Positions 54,498 to 63,474 of a stretch of DNA of 64,000 nt are shown piece after piece. The position numbers were made by a program, and so were the translations under genes. Each line of letters begins with the position of its first letter. Within the stretch, counting starts at the first letter, position 1. Source of the stretch: JAJXWB01 sp037044955 (GTDB lineage: Bacteria > Pseudomonadota > Alphaproteobacteria > Rhizobiales > Beijerinckiaceae); NCBI GenBank assembly GCA_037044955.1, contig JBAOHX010000002.1, positions 62,001-126,000 of the forward strand, given 5' to 3'. Under the pieces are notes generated by a model, which ran no database searches, was not told where the DNA came from, and saw nothing but the letters and a program-made list of their open reading frames with translations.

Positions 54498-56628
54498 TCA
54501 TGCCGCCGCATGCGTCGGCAGCGCCTGCGTCGCGCGCTGCGCGGGCTCGCGCGACAGCAGGCCGGGCACGAGCGCTTCGGCCGCGTTCGCGCCGGAGATG
54601 ACCACCGCCTCGACGCCCGCCCCGACATTGCCGCCGCCGGCGATCACGAGGTTCTTCACCGGCGATTTCGAGCCCTTCAGACGGCCTTCGCGTGAAACGC
54701 CGTAGATCGAGCCGGCGCTCGCCCAGTCGTAGCGCGCGTAGGTCACGGGGCTCGCGTCCGTGCGATAGACGATGCGCCGGCGCAGATCGGGCAGGACCTT
54801 CTCGGCGGCCTCGATCATCGCGTCGCCGAATTCCTGCTTGCGGCGCTCGTATTCGTCGGAGCGGCGCCAGGTCTTCCAGTCGTCGCCGCCTTCTTCCGCC
54901 GGGAACCATTGCTTCGCCGTCTTGTAGGGCACGAGCTTGATGAGATTGAGAATGGCGTGGCCCGCGGGCGCGGCGGAAGGATCGACAAGCGACATGGCGG
55001 CGATGCCGACATTCGCGCCGCGCAAATGCACATGCGTGGCCGGCTTGATGTCGGGCGTATAGTCGACGCCGAGCTGCACGGTGAAGCAGGAGGTCGCGGG
55101 CGCGGCGTCCTCGAGCGTCCTGCGGAAATCGTCCGGCGTATGCGCGGGCTCGACCAGTTCGAGAAAGGTGCGGCGAATGTCGGCGTTCGACACCACGGCC
55201 TTCGCGCGAATCGTGCGGCCGTCGCGCAATTCGACGCCTGCCGCCGCGCCGTTCTCCACGAGAATGCGTCTGACCGGCGTCTTCAGATGCACGGCGCCGC
55301 CGCGCTCCTCGATGGCTTCCACCAACACGTCCGAGAAGCGGCTCGAGCCGCCGACCGGATAGAAGCCGCCCTTGAAGTAATAGCCGAAGATCGGGACCAT
55401 CTGGCCGCAGGTGAGCTTTTCCGCGCCGTCGCCGAGATAACCGACCAGCGCGTTGACGACCGCGACCACCTTGGGATCGCTGACATGGGCGGCGACGAGA
55501 TCGTCGAAGGGTCGGCCCATCCACTTGAAGCCCTGCGGATGCTCTTTCGGAAAGGCGAGCAGCTTGGCGGGATCCGCGGGAAGGCCCGGAATGCCGCTGC
55601 GGCCCTCGCCCGTTGCGTACATATCCTCGAAGATGGCGTGGATCGTCTCGAACAGCGACATGATGCCGGCGGCGCTTTCGGGAAAGCGTTCGCCGAGCAT
55701 GCGCGCATATTCGCGCCAGTCGCGCGGCGGATTTATCGCGCCGGATTCCGTGACGTAGGAATGATCGACGCGCGCCCACTGGATGCGGTCGGCAATGCCG
55801 AGGCGGTCGAGCAGGCCCGAAATCGTGCCGCCGTCCCACACGCCGGAGAAGTCGTGCGGACCGGCGTCGAAACGGTAGAGCACGGGGTCGCCCCTATAGC
55901 GCGCCTTGCGCGGATAGGAATGGCAATAGCCGCCGGCCAGCACGTGATGGTCGAAGACCGCGACGCGCAGGCCGGCGTCCGCGAGCAACGCGGCGGCGGA
56001 GAGGCCGCCGACGCCGGCGCCGACGATGGCGACGTCGCAATCGTTGCTCGTGTCGTCGAACTTGGGCGCGGGCCAATGATAGGTTTCGCGGGCGGCGATC
56101 ATCTTCTTCAGCGCGAACTGAATGGCGAGCTTCGGCCCGAAGATCGAGACGAGCGCGCCGGCGACGACGATTGTCGTCGATATCCAGCCGGGCGCGGCGA
56201 GGAAGCGCACGAGCGCGAGCGCCAGGAAAAGCGCGCCCCAGAGGCCTGACAGCAGCGCGTTGATGGCGAGGAATTGCGGCGTGCCGGCGCTGTCGGGATA
56301 GGCGGCGCGCGAATAATCCGCGGTCCATGGACGGCGGAAGGCGAGGCCGATCAGCGAGATCGCGCCGAGCCCGGCGAAGGAGAGCCAGAGCGCGTTGGCG
56401 GCGACGGTTTGCGGGGCGACGAGAAAGGCGAGGCCGAGCGCCGCGAAGAGCGCGAGCGAGCCCAGTTCGAGGATGAAATATTCGCGCGCGCGACAGGCGC
56501 CAGGCCTCCAGCGCCGCCATCAGCCCGAAGGCGATTGCAAAGGCCCAGCCGGGCATGCCGCGCGCCAGTAGCGCGAACAGCGCCGCATACGGAATGAGTG
56601 TGAACTTGACGGTGAGAAAGGTCTTCAT
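54498..56628 (-). CDS. CrtISO/retinol-saturase-like FAD oxidoreductase with N-terminal membrane domain (frameshifted)
   Basis: 709 residues after repair of one insertion near 56485. The first 170 residues have four to five hydrophobic helices (MKTFLTVKFTLIPYAALFAL onward). The FAD dehydrogenase follows, with CDVAIVGAGVGGLSAAALLAD, FDAGPHDFSGVWDG, FKGGFYPVGGSSRFSDVLVE and NLVIAGGGNVGAGVEAVVIS, as in carotenoid isomerases and retinol saturases. The two parts are in one frame once corrected, so the fusion seems real. Substrate unknown, probably a polyunsaturated lipid. No carotenoid genes nearby. Confidence 0.8.
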
Positions 56629-56671
56629 GACGCGGCCCGAAAATCGGCGGCGAACATCAGGCGCGCCGCAT

Positions 56672-56702
56672 GAAAAAGGCGCCGGCCTTTCGGCCGGCGC
56701 CT
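56672..56702 (-). terminator. Rho-independent terminator of the DUF2852 gene
   Basis: On the minus strand: stem AGGCGCCGGCC/GGCCGGCGCCT with loop GAAA, followed by TTTTTC. Confidence 0.88.
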
Positions 56703-56715
56703 CTTGTTCACTGGG

Positions 56716-57240
56716 TCAGATCTGCGGACTGGAGTCCGGCGCCTGCTGCTGCGAGCCCTGTTTCATTTGGCGCTCGCTCATGAAGCGTTCGAATTCTTCA
56801 CGGTCGCGGGCGCGGCGCAGCTTGTCGAGATGGTCGGCGAAGTCGCGCTCGGCCTGGACGAGCTTCTGGCGCTCTTCCTCGAGGCGGGCGAGCTCGGCCG
56901 AACGCCAGTCGTCGAAGGCGCTGTTGCCGGTCGGGCGGGGGCCGGAGAAGGGCTTCCACTCCGGGCGGCCCCAGTCGGCGGCGCCCCATTGGCTGCGCTT
57001 GGCCATGCAACGTCCGCGCATTTCCGAACTCCTTTCGTGGACGAAATCGACGAGGTCCTGATCCGGGCGGCCTTCGCGCTTCTGCCAGACCTTGAGGAAG
57101 AGAATGGCGAGCCCAACGGGCCAGAAGACGATGAAGCCGAGGATCATCGCGAAGAGCTCGACGCCCCGCCAGCGCACGCGCCGCGAGCGGCGATCGCCGG
57201 AATTGGCCGAACCATCGATAGTGCCTTGATAGACGCTCAT
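56716..57240 (-). CDS. DUF2852 membrane protein
   Basis: 174 residues. One hydrophobic segment (about 24-48, AMILGFIVFWPVGLAILFLKVW) is typical of DUF2852, followed by a soluble charged C-terminus with SAFDDWRSAELARLEEERQK and a coiled coil. Function unknown. The ATG at 57240 has GGAGAGG at the right distance; the upstream ATG at 57252 is part of that site. A 17-base palindrome lies 41 bases upstream. Confidence 0.85.
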   Translation of the reverse strand: MSVYQGTIDGSANSGDRRSRRVRWRGVELFAMILGFIVFWPVGLAILFLKVWQKREGRPDQDLVDFVHERSSEMRGRCMAKRSQWGAADWGRPEWKPFSGPRPTGNSAFDDWRSAELARLEEERQKLVQAERDFADHLDKLRRARDREEFERFMSERQMKQGSQQQAPDSSPQI

Positions 57241-57280
57241 GTTCCTCTCCATCGGCTGCGCCCCTGTTGGCCGCCGATAT

Positions 57281-57297
57281 AAATGTAATTTACATTT
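57281..57297. promoter_or_regulatory. Perfect 17-base inverted repeat upstream of DUF2852 gene
   Basis: AAATGTAA-T-TTACATTT, followed by a further TTACATT-like copy (ACATTTACATTC). An AT-rich palindrome in a GC-rich genome, between divergently placed start and the EF-G paralogue end. Likely an operator or promoter element; regulator unknown. Confidence 0.55.
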
Positions 57298-57453
57298 ACA
57301 TTCGGAGGGCGTCCAGAGGCCGGCGGATTAAATGTTGGTAATGGAGGGGCGCAGGCCCGCTGCCCTACCTGCGCAATAGCCGTCGATGGACGGCGTCGCT
57401 GCGCGCGGCGTGGATGGCCGGGACGAGCCCGGCCATGACGCGCTTGAGGCGGC

Positions 57454-59535
57454 CTAGTGCCCGTTCACCTTCTCGCTCGCCCGCGCCGCGACGATGGCGT
57501 CGGCGTGCTTGCCGACGACTTCGGCGAGATGGTCGAACTTGCAGGTGTAGGAACCGACGCCCGAGGTCGCCGAGCGCAGGTCGACGATCAGGCCGCCCAT
57601 CTCCGCTTCGGGAATCTGCGCCTCCAGCACGTCCCAGCCGTCCCAGCCGGGCCGGCCGTCGAAGCCGAGGATCTGGCCGCGCCGGCCGGAGACGATCGCG
57701 GTGGCGCGCGACATGGCCTCGGTCGGCACGGCGATCGAGACGGCGAGGATCGGCTCGAGCAGGACGGGGCCGCTCTTCTCGAGCGCTTCCTGCATGCCGA
57801 TGCGCGCCGCCGTGCGGAAGGCCATGTCGGAGGAATCGACCGTGTGATAGGAGCCGTCGACCAGCGTCACGGCGACGTCCACGACCGGAAAGCCGAGCGG
57901 CCCGTGCACGCAGGCGTCGCGACAGCCGGCTTCCACGGACGAGAAATATTGCCGCGGCACCGAGCCGCCATGCACCTTTTCCTCGAAGGCGAAGCCCGCG
58001 CCGCGATCCTGCGGGCGCACGTCGATCAGCACGTCGCCGAACTGTCCGTGCCCGCCCGACTGCTTCTTGTGCCGGCCGCGCACATGCGCGGTGTGGCGGA
58101 TGGTTTCGCGGTAGGAGACGCCGCTCTTCTTCGCTTCCACCGTCACGCCGAAGCGCGCCGACAGGCGCTCGAGCGCGACGCGCAGATGCATCTCGCCCTG
58201 GCCGAACAGCTTCATCTCGCCGGATTCCTGGTCCTGCGTGAAGACGAGCGAGGAATCCTCCTCCGTGAGTTTCGCCATGGCGGCGGCGAGCTTCACCTCG
58301 TCCTTGCGGTCCTTGATGGCGAGCGAAAGCGCATGCACCGGTTGCGGCGTCGGCGGCCGGCCGGAAATCTGCTGCGGCTTGCCAGCCTTGCCGTCGCCGA
58401 TGGTTTCGCCCGAGGCGATGTGGTCGAGACGCCCGAAGGCGAGCGTGTCGCCTTCCTCCGCCTTGCCGACCTTGGTGGAGGCCGAACCGATCATGCGCGA
58501 CAGCGAGGCGATGCGATCCTCGCCGCCATTGGCGCCGACGACCGTCGCGCCGTCGGAGAAGGAGCCGCGCAGCACGCGCACGACGGAGAGCTTGCCGCCG
58601 TGCGCCGTGTGCACCGTGCGCATGGACTGGCCGATCGCGGGGCCGGTCTCCGCGACGCCGAGGCGCGCGCGGGTCTGCGCGATGTTCGGGGCTTCGTGGC
58701 GCAGCGCTTTCAGCAGGCGCGTCACGCCATTGCCGCGGTCGGCGGAGCCGATCAGCATCGGCACGACATGGCCGTCGCGCAATTCGCGCGCGAGATCGTC
58801 GAAGACCTGGTCGCGCGGCGGCTCGATGTCGGAGATCAATTCCTCCATCAGCGCGTCGTCGTAGTCCGCGAGCTTTTCCAGCATCGTGTAGCGCGCTTCT
58901 TTTTCGCGCGGCAGGTCGCCCGCCGGAACGTCGATGATCGTCGAGGGCGCGTGCTCGCGATAGACGAAGGCGCGTTCGAGCGCGAGATCGATGAAGCCGG
59001 TGGCGATGCCGCTCTGCCAGATCGGAATCTGGCGCAGCAGCAGGGGCGCGCGCGAGGCGGGCTGAAGCAGGCCCAGCGTCTCGTGCACGCGCTGCGTGGC
59101 GGCGTCGATCTTGTTGAGGAAGAGCAGGCGCGGCACGCCGAGTTCCTCGAGTTCGCGCAGGATGAGCTGCAGCGCCGGGATCTTGCGCGGGTCGGCCTCG
59201 CAGACGACGATGGCCGCATCGCAGAGCGGCAGCACGTCGCGCATCTCGTTGGAGAATTCGATGGAGCCGGGGCAGTCGATGAACGTGTAGCGGTCGCCGA
59301 GATAGTCGGCGGTTGCGACATTGGCCTCGACGCTCATCGCGTGGGCGCGCGCTTCGGCGCTGGAATCGCCGACCGAGGATCCGTCGCGCACATTGCCCTG
59401 CCGCGAGATGGCGCCGGCGCGCGCCATGATGCTTTCGAGAAGTGTGGTCTTGCCGCTCTGGAAGGGACCGACCAGCGCAATAAGCCGGGGTCCCATCGCT
59501 CTTCTGCCGCCATTGGCCGGCGCATCGCTCATCAT
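57454..59535 (-). CDS. Elongation-factor-G-like GTPase paralogue
   Basis: 693 residues with the EF-G domain order. G1 is VGPFQSGKTT (23-30), G3 is DCPGS (87-91) and G4 NKID. Canonical EF-G has DTPGH; the catalytic His is Ser here, and no clear switch-I RGITI motif is visible. Domain IV is present (RHKKQSGGHGQFGDV near residue 480) and the C-terminal domain ends VGSYTCKFDHLAEV. This is a non-essential paralogue type known in rhizobia, not the main EF-G. It stands alone. ATG at 59535 or 59532. Confidence 0.88.
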   Translation of the reverse strand: MMSDAPANGGRRAMGPRLIALVGPFQSGKTTLLESIMARAGAISRQGNVRDGSSVGDSSAEARAHAMSVEANVATADYLGDRYTFIDCPGSIEFSNEMRDVLPLCDAAIVVCEADPRKIPALQLILRELEELGVPRLLFLNKIDAATQRVHETLGLLQPASRAPLLLRQIPIWQSGIATGFIDLALERAFVYREHAPSTIIDVPAGDLPREKEARYTMLEKLADYDDALMEELISDIEPPRDQVFDDLARELRDGHVVPMLIGSADRGNGVTRLLKALRHEAPNIAQTRARLGVAETGPAIGQSMRTVHTAHGGKLSVVRVLRGSFSDGATVVGANGGEDRIASLSRMIGSASTKVGKAEEGDTLAFGRLDHIASGETIGDGKAGKPQQISGRPPTPQPVHALSLAIKDRKDEVKLAAAMAKLTEEDSSLVFTQDQESGEMKLFGQGEMHLRVALERLSARFGVTVEAKKSGVSYRETIRHTAHVRGRHKKQSGGHGQFGDVLIDVRPQDRGAGFAFEEKVHGGSVPRQYFSSVEAGCRDACVHGPLGFPVVDVAVTLVDGSYHTVDSSDMAFRTAARIGMQEALEKSGPVLLEPILAVSIAVPTEAMSRATAIVSGRRGQILGFDGRPGWDGWDVLEAQIPEAEMGGLIVDLRSATSGVGSYTCKFDHLAEVVGKHADAIVAARASEKVNGH

Positions 59536-59655
59536 AAACTCCCGTGACCTTTGACGGCGCCGGAAGCTGCGGCGTCCGGCGCCGTCGAACGGGATCGTTT
59601 CACCGACGCGCGCCGATGGCAAGACGGCCAATCGACGCTAAACGCCGCGGCGGCG

Positions 59656-60189
59656 TCACCTTTTGTGGCGGCGCGGAGGGCGAGGGACGGGGGCGGCGGG
59701 AGGCGGCGGGGCATATTCCAGCGTCATGGCCGTGACGCCGGCGGCGACGTCGACGCCGATCTGCGCCTGCACCGAGAAGGGCTGCAGGTTGACCGCGCGA
59801 TTGGAGCCGCCGACCAGCGCATTGGCGCCGAGGCCGACGCCCGCCGTCGCCGAAGCGCCGACGCCGCCGTAGTCGCCGGCGAGTTCGCCGGAGTGCAGGC
59901 CGACGGTCGGCGCGAACACCGCCCAGTCGAGATGGCCGGGGCCGGTCGCGCCGAGCGCGACGCCGAAGCGGGAGATCGTGCCGACATAATGCTCGGAATT
60001 GCCGTCTTCGCGGAAGAACCAGCAGTCGAGCGCCTTGCTCGAGGTGATGACCATGCCGACGCCGGCCGCGACGTCGCATTCCAGCGCGCCGATGCGCGTC
60101 GTCCCTTGCTGGGCCGACGCCTGCGTGGCGGAAAACGCGCAGGCGAACAGGCCTGCCACAAGAACCTTCTTTGCCATGGCGACAGTCAT
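59656..60189 (-). CDS. DUF992 exported protein
   Basis: 177 residues. The signal peptide ends near SAQQG (hydrophobic VLVAGLFACAFSATQASA). The mature part has two Cys (LECDVAAG, LDCWFF), GVALGATGPGHLDWAVFAP and the Gly-rich GVGASATAGVGLGANALVGG, as in DUF992. The end is Pro/Arg-rich. Periplasmic or outer-membrane location expected; function unknown. ATG at 60189 with GGAG eight bases upstream. Confidence 0.87.
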   Translation of the reverse strand: MTVAMAKKVLVAGLFACAFSATQASAQQGTTRIGALECDVAAGVGMVITSSKALDCWFFREDGNSEHYVGTISRFGVALGATGPGHLDWAVFAPTVGLHSGELAGDYGGVGASATAGVGLGANALVGGSNRAVNLQPFSVQAQIGVDVAAGVTAMTLEYAPPPPAAPVPRPPRRHKR

Positions 60190-60240
60190 GAGGGACTCCA
60201 GCCTTCTAAATCGCGCGTCGCCGCGCACAAGCCGCAGCAT

Positions 60241-60273
60241 AAATGAAAACGCCGCCCCGTCTCCGGGGCGGCG
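60241..60273 (-). terminator. Rho-independent terminator of the aminotransferase gene
   Basis: On the minus strand: stem CGCCGCCCCG/CGGGGCGGCG with GAGA loop, then TTTTCATTT. It lies between aatA and the DUF992 gene. Confidence 0.82.
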
Positions 60274-60304
60274 CCAAAACGCACAAAGCGAAAACGTCGC
60301 CGTC

Positions 60305-61507
60305 TCAGCCGAGGCTGGCGCAGAAGCGCTGGATGCGCGTGCAGGCTTCTTCCAGCGCCTTGTCCGAGGTCGCGTAGGAGACGCGGAAATTCGGCGCGGT
60401 GCCGAAGGCCGAGCCCTGCACGGTGGCGACGCCTTCGGCCTCCAGCAGCTCGGTGACGAAATCCTGGTCGCTCTCGATCTTCTTGCCCGACGGCGTCTTG
60501 AGGCCGATGGCGCCGGCGCAGGAGGGGAAGACGTAGAAGGCGCCTTCCGGGCTCGGGCATTTCAGATGCCTGGCCTGGCCGAGCATCGACACCACGAGAT
60601 CGCGGCGGGCCTGGAAGGCCTTGCGCGAGGTCGCGATGAAATCCTGCGGACCGTTGAGCGCTTCCACGGAAGCCCATTGCGCGATCGTGCAGGCGCCGGA
60701 CGTCTGCTGGCCCTGGATCATGTCCATCGCCTTGATCAGCTTTTCCGGGCCGGCGGCATAGCCGATGCGCCAGCCGGTCATGGCGTAGGCCTTCGACACG
60801 CCGTTCATGGTGAGCGTGCGGTCGTAGAGACCAGGCTCGATCTCGGCGGGCGTGACGAACTTGAAGTCGCCGTAGGTGAGGTGCTCGTACATGTCGTCGG
60901 GCAGGACCCAGACATGCGGGTGACGCACGAGCACGTCCGTGACCTTCTTCAGTTCCTCGCGCGTATAGGCGGCGCCCGACGGGTTCGACGGCGAGTTCAG
61001 AACGACCCATTTCGTCCTGGGCGTGATCGCGCGCTCGAGGTCTTCGGGCTGCAGCTTGAAGCCGTGCTCCATCTTCGTCTGCACGACGACGGCCGTGCCG
61101 CCGCAGAGCGCGACCATTTCCGGGTAGCTCACCCAGTAGGGCGCGGTCACGATCACCTCGTCGCCGGGATTCAGCGTCGCCATGAAGGCGTTGAACAGAA
61201 TGTGCTTGCCGCCGGTGCCGACGATGACCTGCCCCGGCTTGTAGTCGAGGTTGTTCTCGCGCTTGAACTTGCCGGCGATCGCCTCGCGCAGCGGGTTGAT
61301 GCCCGAGACCGGGGGGTACTTGGTCTCGCCGCGGCGGATGGCGTCGATCGCCGCCTGCTTGATGTTGTCGGGCGTGTCGAAATCCGGCTCGCCGACCGAG
61401 AGCGAGATGATGTCGCGACCCTGGCCTTTCAGGTCGCGGGCTTTCTGCGTCACCGCGATGGTGGCGGAAGGCTTCACGCGAGAAAGGGCATCGGCGAGGA
61501 ACGCCAT
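60305..61507 (-). CDS. aatA: Aspartate aminotransferase (class I, Igamma type)
   Basis: Cytosolic pyridoxal-phosphate enzyme, 400 residues. The N-terminus MAFLADALSRVKPSATIAVT is typical of rhizobial AatA. PLP-binding features: GTGGKHILFNAF, NSPSNPSG, LPDDMYEHLTYG and the Schiff-base Lys in MNGVSKAYAMTGWRIGY. The C-terminal Arg is in GTAPNFRVSYATS. ATG at 61507. This group often also accepts prephenate. Transcribed alone with its own terminator. Confidence 0.93.
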   Translation of the reverse strand: MAFLADALSRVKPSATIAVTQKARDLKGQGRDIISLSVGEPDFDTPDNIKQAAIDAIRRGETKYPPVSGINPLREAIAGKFKRENNLDYKPGQVIVGTGGKHILFNAFMATLNPGDEVIVTAPYWVSYPEMVALCGGTAVVVQTKMEHGFKLQPEDLERAITPRTKWVVLNSPSNPSGAAYTREELKKVTDVLVRHPHVWVLPDDMYEHLTYGDFKFVTPAEIEPGLYDRTLTMNGVSKAYAMTGWRIGYAAGPEKLIKAMDMIQGQQTSGACTIAQWASVEALNGPQDFIATSRKAFQARRDLVVSMLGQARHLKCPSPEGAFYVFPSCAGAIGLKTPSGKKIESDQDFVTELLEAEGVATVQGSAFGTAPNFRVSYATSDKALEEACTRIQRFCASLG

Positions 61508-61618
61508 GGGTCTGTGTCTCCGGTTTGATTTGGCCCACGGAGCAATCCGGGGCCGAGGGCGGCGCACCATAGAGCTTCGGCGCGCGAGCGCAAATATTTT
61601 AGGGCTGCGCGAAACCAA

Positions 61619-61845
61619 CTCTTAGCTACGCCGTTCACATCGGTGTGAGACGGCCCGCCGCCGATTGACTTCCGATGGATTAGGCTCATCTTAACATCTG
61701 AGCGAATTTTTCGCTTGAGTGTTGTAAATGAGTTACAGATGCGGACGGCGCCCGAGAGGCGCCAAAACGCACATCGGGAACGGGGTTGGGTCGATAGGGT
61801 GACCTTCGAAGCCGAGCAACGGTTTCGGATAACAAAGCTCTGGGG
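61619..61845. other. Intergenic region upstream of the small membrane protein
   Basis: About 230 bases between the divergent aatA and small-protein genes. It holds AT-rich stretches (61680-61745), the hairpin AGCGAA-TTT-TTCGCT near 61702 and GGCGCC-CGAGA-GGCGCC near 61748. No ORF. Promoters for both genes should be here. Confidence 0.35.
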
Positions 61846-62088
61846 ATGGCTGACATGTCGGTCGTGGATCATTTCGACAAGGCGCCTGAAGCTGGTTTTA
61901 GCCGTGGCTGGGATGCGGAGGCCGCCCGTCGTCAATTCAACGTGTCGCTCGCGCTGATCGCGGCGCTCGCCTTCGGCGTCGGAGTCATCGCCTATTCGAT
62001 GCGCAGCGCGCCGAAGCGCCCCGTGACGGCCGCCATCGAGCACGTCGAGCCCAATTCGCCGATTTTCGGAGCCCTGGTGAAGCCGTGA
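61846..62088 (+). CDS. Small single-pass membrane protein
   Basis: 80 residues (77 if started at the second ATG, 61855). A soluble N-terminus with FDKAPEAGFSRGWDAEAARR is followed by one helix (about 33-52, VSLALIAALAFGVGVIAYSM) and a short basic-to-acidic tail. The layout suggests an N-in inner-membrane protein. Family not recognised. It is followed by a large folded terminator region. Confidence 0.65.
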   Translation: MADMSVVDHFDKAPEAGFSRGWDAEAARRQFNVSLALIAALAFGVGVIAYSMRSAPKRPVTAAIEHVEPNSPIFGALVKP

Positions 62089-62115
62089 TCGGCTGAGCCC
62101 GAGCTCCAACGGAAC

Positions 62116-62195
62116 CGCCCGACCTGAGGTCCGCGCTTTCTTGGCCGCGTGGACCGATCCGAAGCACGGAACTTCGGAGGTCGGGCGTTTTCTTT
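62116..62195 (+). terminator. Branched hairpin with U-tract between convergent genes
   Basis: The outer stem CGCCCGACCT (62116-62125) pairs with AGGTCGGGCG (62178-62187). Inside are GGTCC/GGACC (62128 and 62151) and CCGAAG/CTTCGG (62159 and 62172), giving a three-way fold, and TTTTCTTTT follows. A terminator for the small gene, or the 3' end of a small RNA. Confidence 0.6.
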
Positions 62196-62233
62196 TGCGC
62201 CGCGCGCATCGAAGGCCGGAAATTTCCCGAAAG

Positions 62234-63472
62234 TCAGGCGATCAATCCCGACATCGGCTTCACGCCGGCCGATTCCGGAAACACGCTTTCGCCCAAAGTC
62301 TTCGCGCCTAATCCCAGGTGATCCGCCAGCGCGCCCTTCAGCACGGCGCGAAGATCGGTCGTCGGCGCGAGATCGCGGTTCTGGTAGAGACGCTCGGCCT
62401 TCAGGCCCGGCCAGTCGGCGATGACCCGTCCGCCCGCGACCGCGCCGCCCGCCATGAATGCGACCGTTCCCGTGCCGTGGTCGGTGCCCGTCGTGCCGTT
62501 GATGCGCGCGGTGCGCCCGAACTCGGTGACGGCGACGATGAACGTGTCGCGCCACTTGTCGCCGAGACCTTTCTCGAATTCGCCGAAGGCGCCGTCGAGG
62601 CCGGACAGCAATTGCGCGAGGCGGCCGCGCGGGCCGCCTTCGTTGGCGTGCGTGTCCCAGCCGTCGAAGGCGAGCGCGGCGACGCGCGGACCGTCCGGCG
62701 CAGCGAGCAGGCGCGCCGCGCCGCGCGCGGCCTGCGCCATGCCGGCCACCGAATCCATGCCGCCGCGGGCGCCCTTTTCGCCGCCCATCTCGCGGCTGGC
62801 GAGCTTGTCGATGTCGAGACCACGCGCGAGCGCGTCGGCGAGCGATGGATCGGCGTGGCGATAGAGGTCGATCATGCGGCGGCCGAGATCGTCGCCGGCC
62901 GGCTGCAACGCCTGCGGCGCCCAGCCGACGACGGGCGCGGCGCCGCGCAGCACGAGCGGGGTGGCGATGCCGACGCCGAGGCCGCCGCGACTGCGGATCG
63001 GCTGCCCCGCCGGCAACGCCGACAACGCGCGGTTGAGCCAGCCGGACGTCGCGCGGCCGACGCCCGGCAGGCCGCTTTCCAGCACGTCCTGCCCGTCGAA
63101 ATGCGAGCGCTCGCGGTAAGGCGTGGCGACGGCATGCACGACGGCCGCCTGCCTCGCGCCGAACAGGCGGTGGAAGGTCGGCATGCCGGGATTGAGCGCG
63201 AAGAAGGAATCGAGCGGACGCGCCGCATCGGGACCGCTGAGCGACAAGGCGATGTCGCCGTGCAGACCGGCATAATCGGGATCGCCGACCGGCCCCACGG
63301 CCGACAGCCCGTCGAGCGCGCCGCGCAGGACGATGACGACGAAGCGCGGGTCGCGCGCGCCGGCGGCGCTGGCGATGCGCGGGGCGAAGCCCCAGGCGAA
63401 CATGGCCCCGCCGCCGGCCAGCAGCGCGCGGCGCGACGGCGTCGCGGTTTCGCAGAAAGAGGGATCGAACAT
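62234..63472 (-). CDS. DUF1501 exported protein (alkaline-phosphatase-fold, Tat signal)
   Basis: 412 residues. A twin-arginine signal (ATPSRRALLAGGG) with a hydrophobic stretch ends near ASAAG. The DUF1501 body contains VVIVLRGALDGLSAVGPVGD, the AFDGWDTHANEGG motif and VTEFGRTARINGTTGTDHGT, residues that resemble the metal site of the sulfatase/phosphatase superfamily. Partner of the DUF1800 gene two bases upstream; such pairs are widespread but their role is unknown. ATG at 63472 has GAGGAG; an ATG at 63478 is too near it. Confidence 0.9.
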   Translation of the reverse strand: MFDPSFCETATPSRRALLAGGGAMFAWGFAPRIASAAGARDPRFVVIVLRGALDGLSAVGPVGDPDYAGLHGDIALSLSGPDAARPLDSFFALNPGMPTFHRLFGARQAAVVHAVATPYRERSHFDGQDVLESGLPGVGRATSGWLNRALSALPAGQPIRSRGGLGVGIATPLVLRGAAPVVGWAPQALQPAGDDLGRRMIDLYRHADPSLADALARGLDIDKLASREMGGEKGARGGMDSVAGMAQAARGAARLLAAPDGPRVAALAFDGWDTHANEGGPRGRLAQLLSGLDGAFGEFEKGLGDKWRDTFIVAVTEFGRTARINGTTGTDHGTGTVAFMAGGAVAGGRVIADWPGLKAERLYQNRDLAPTTDLRAVLKGALADHLGLGAKTLGESVFPESAGVKPMSGLIA

Positions 63473-63474
63473 GC

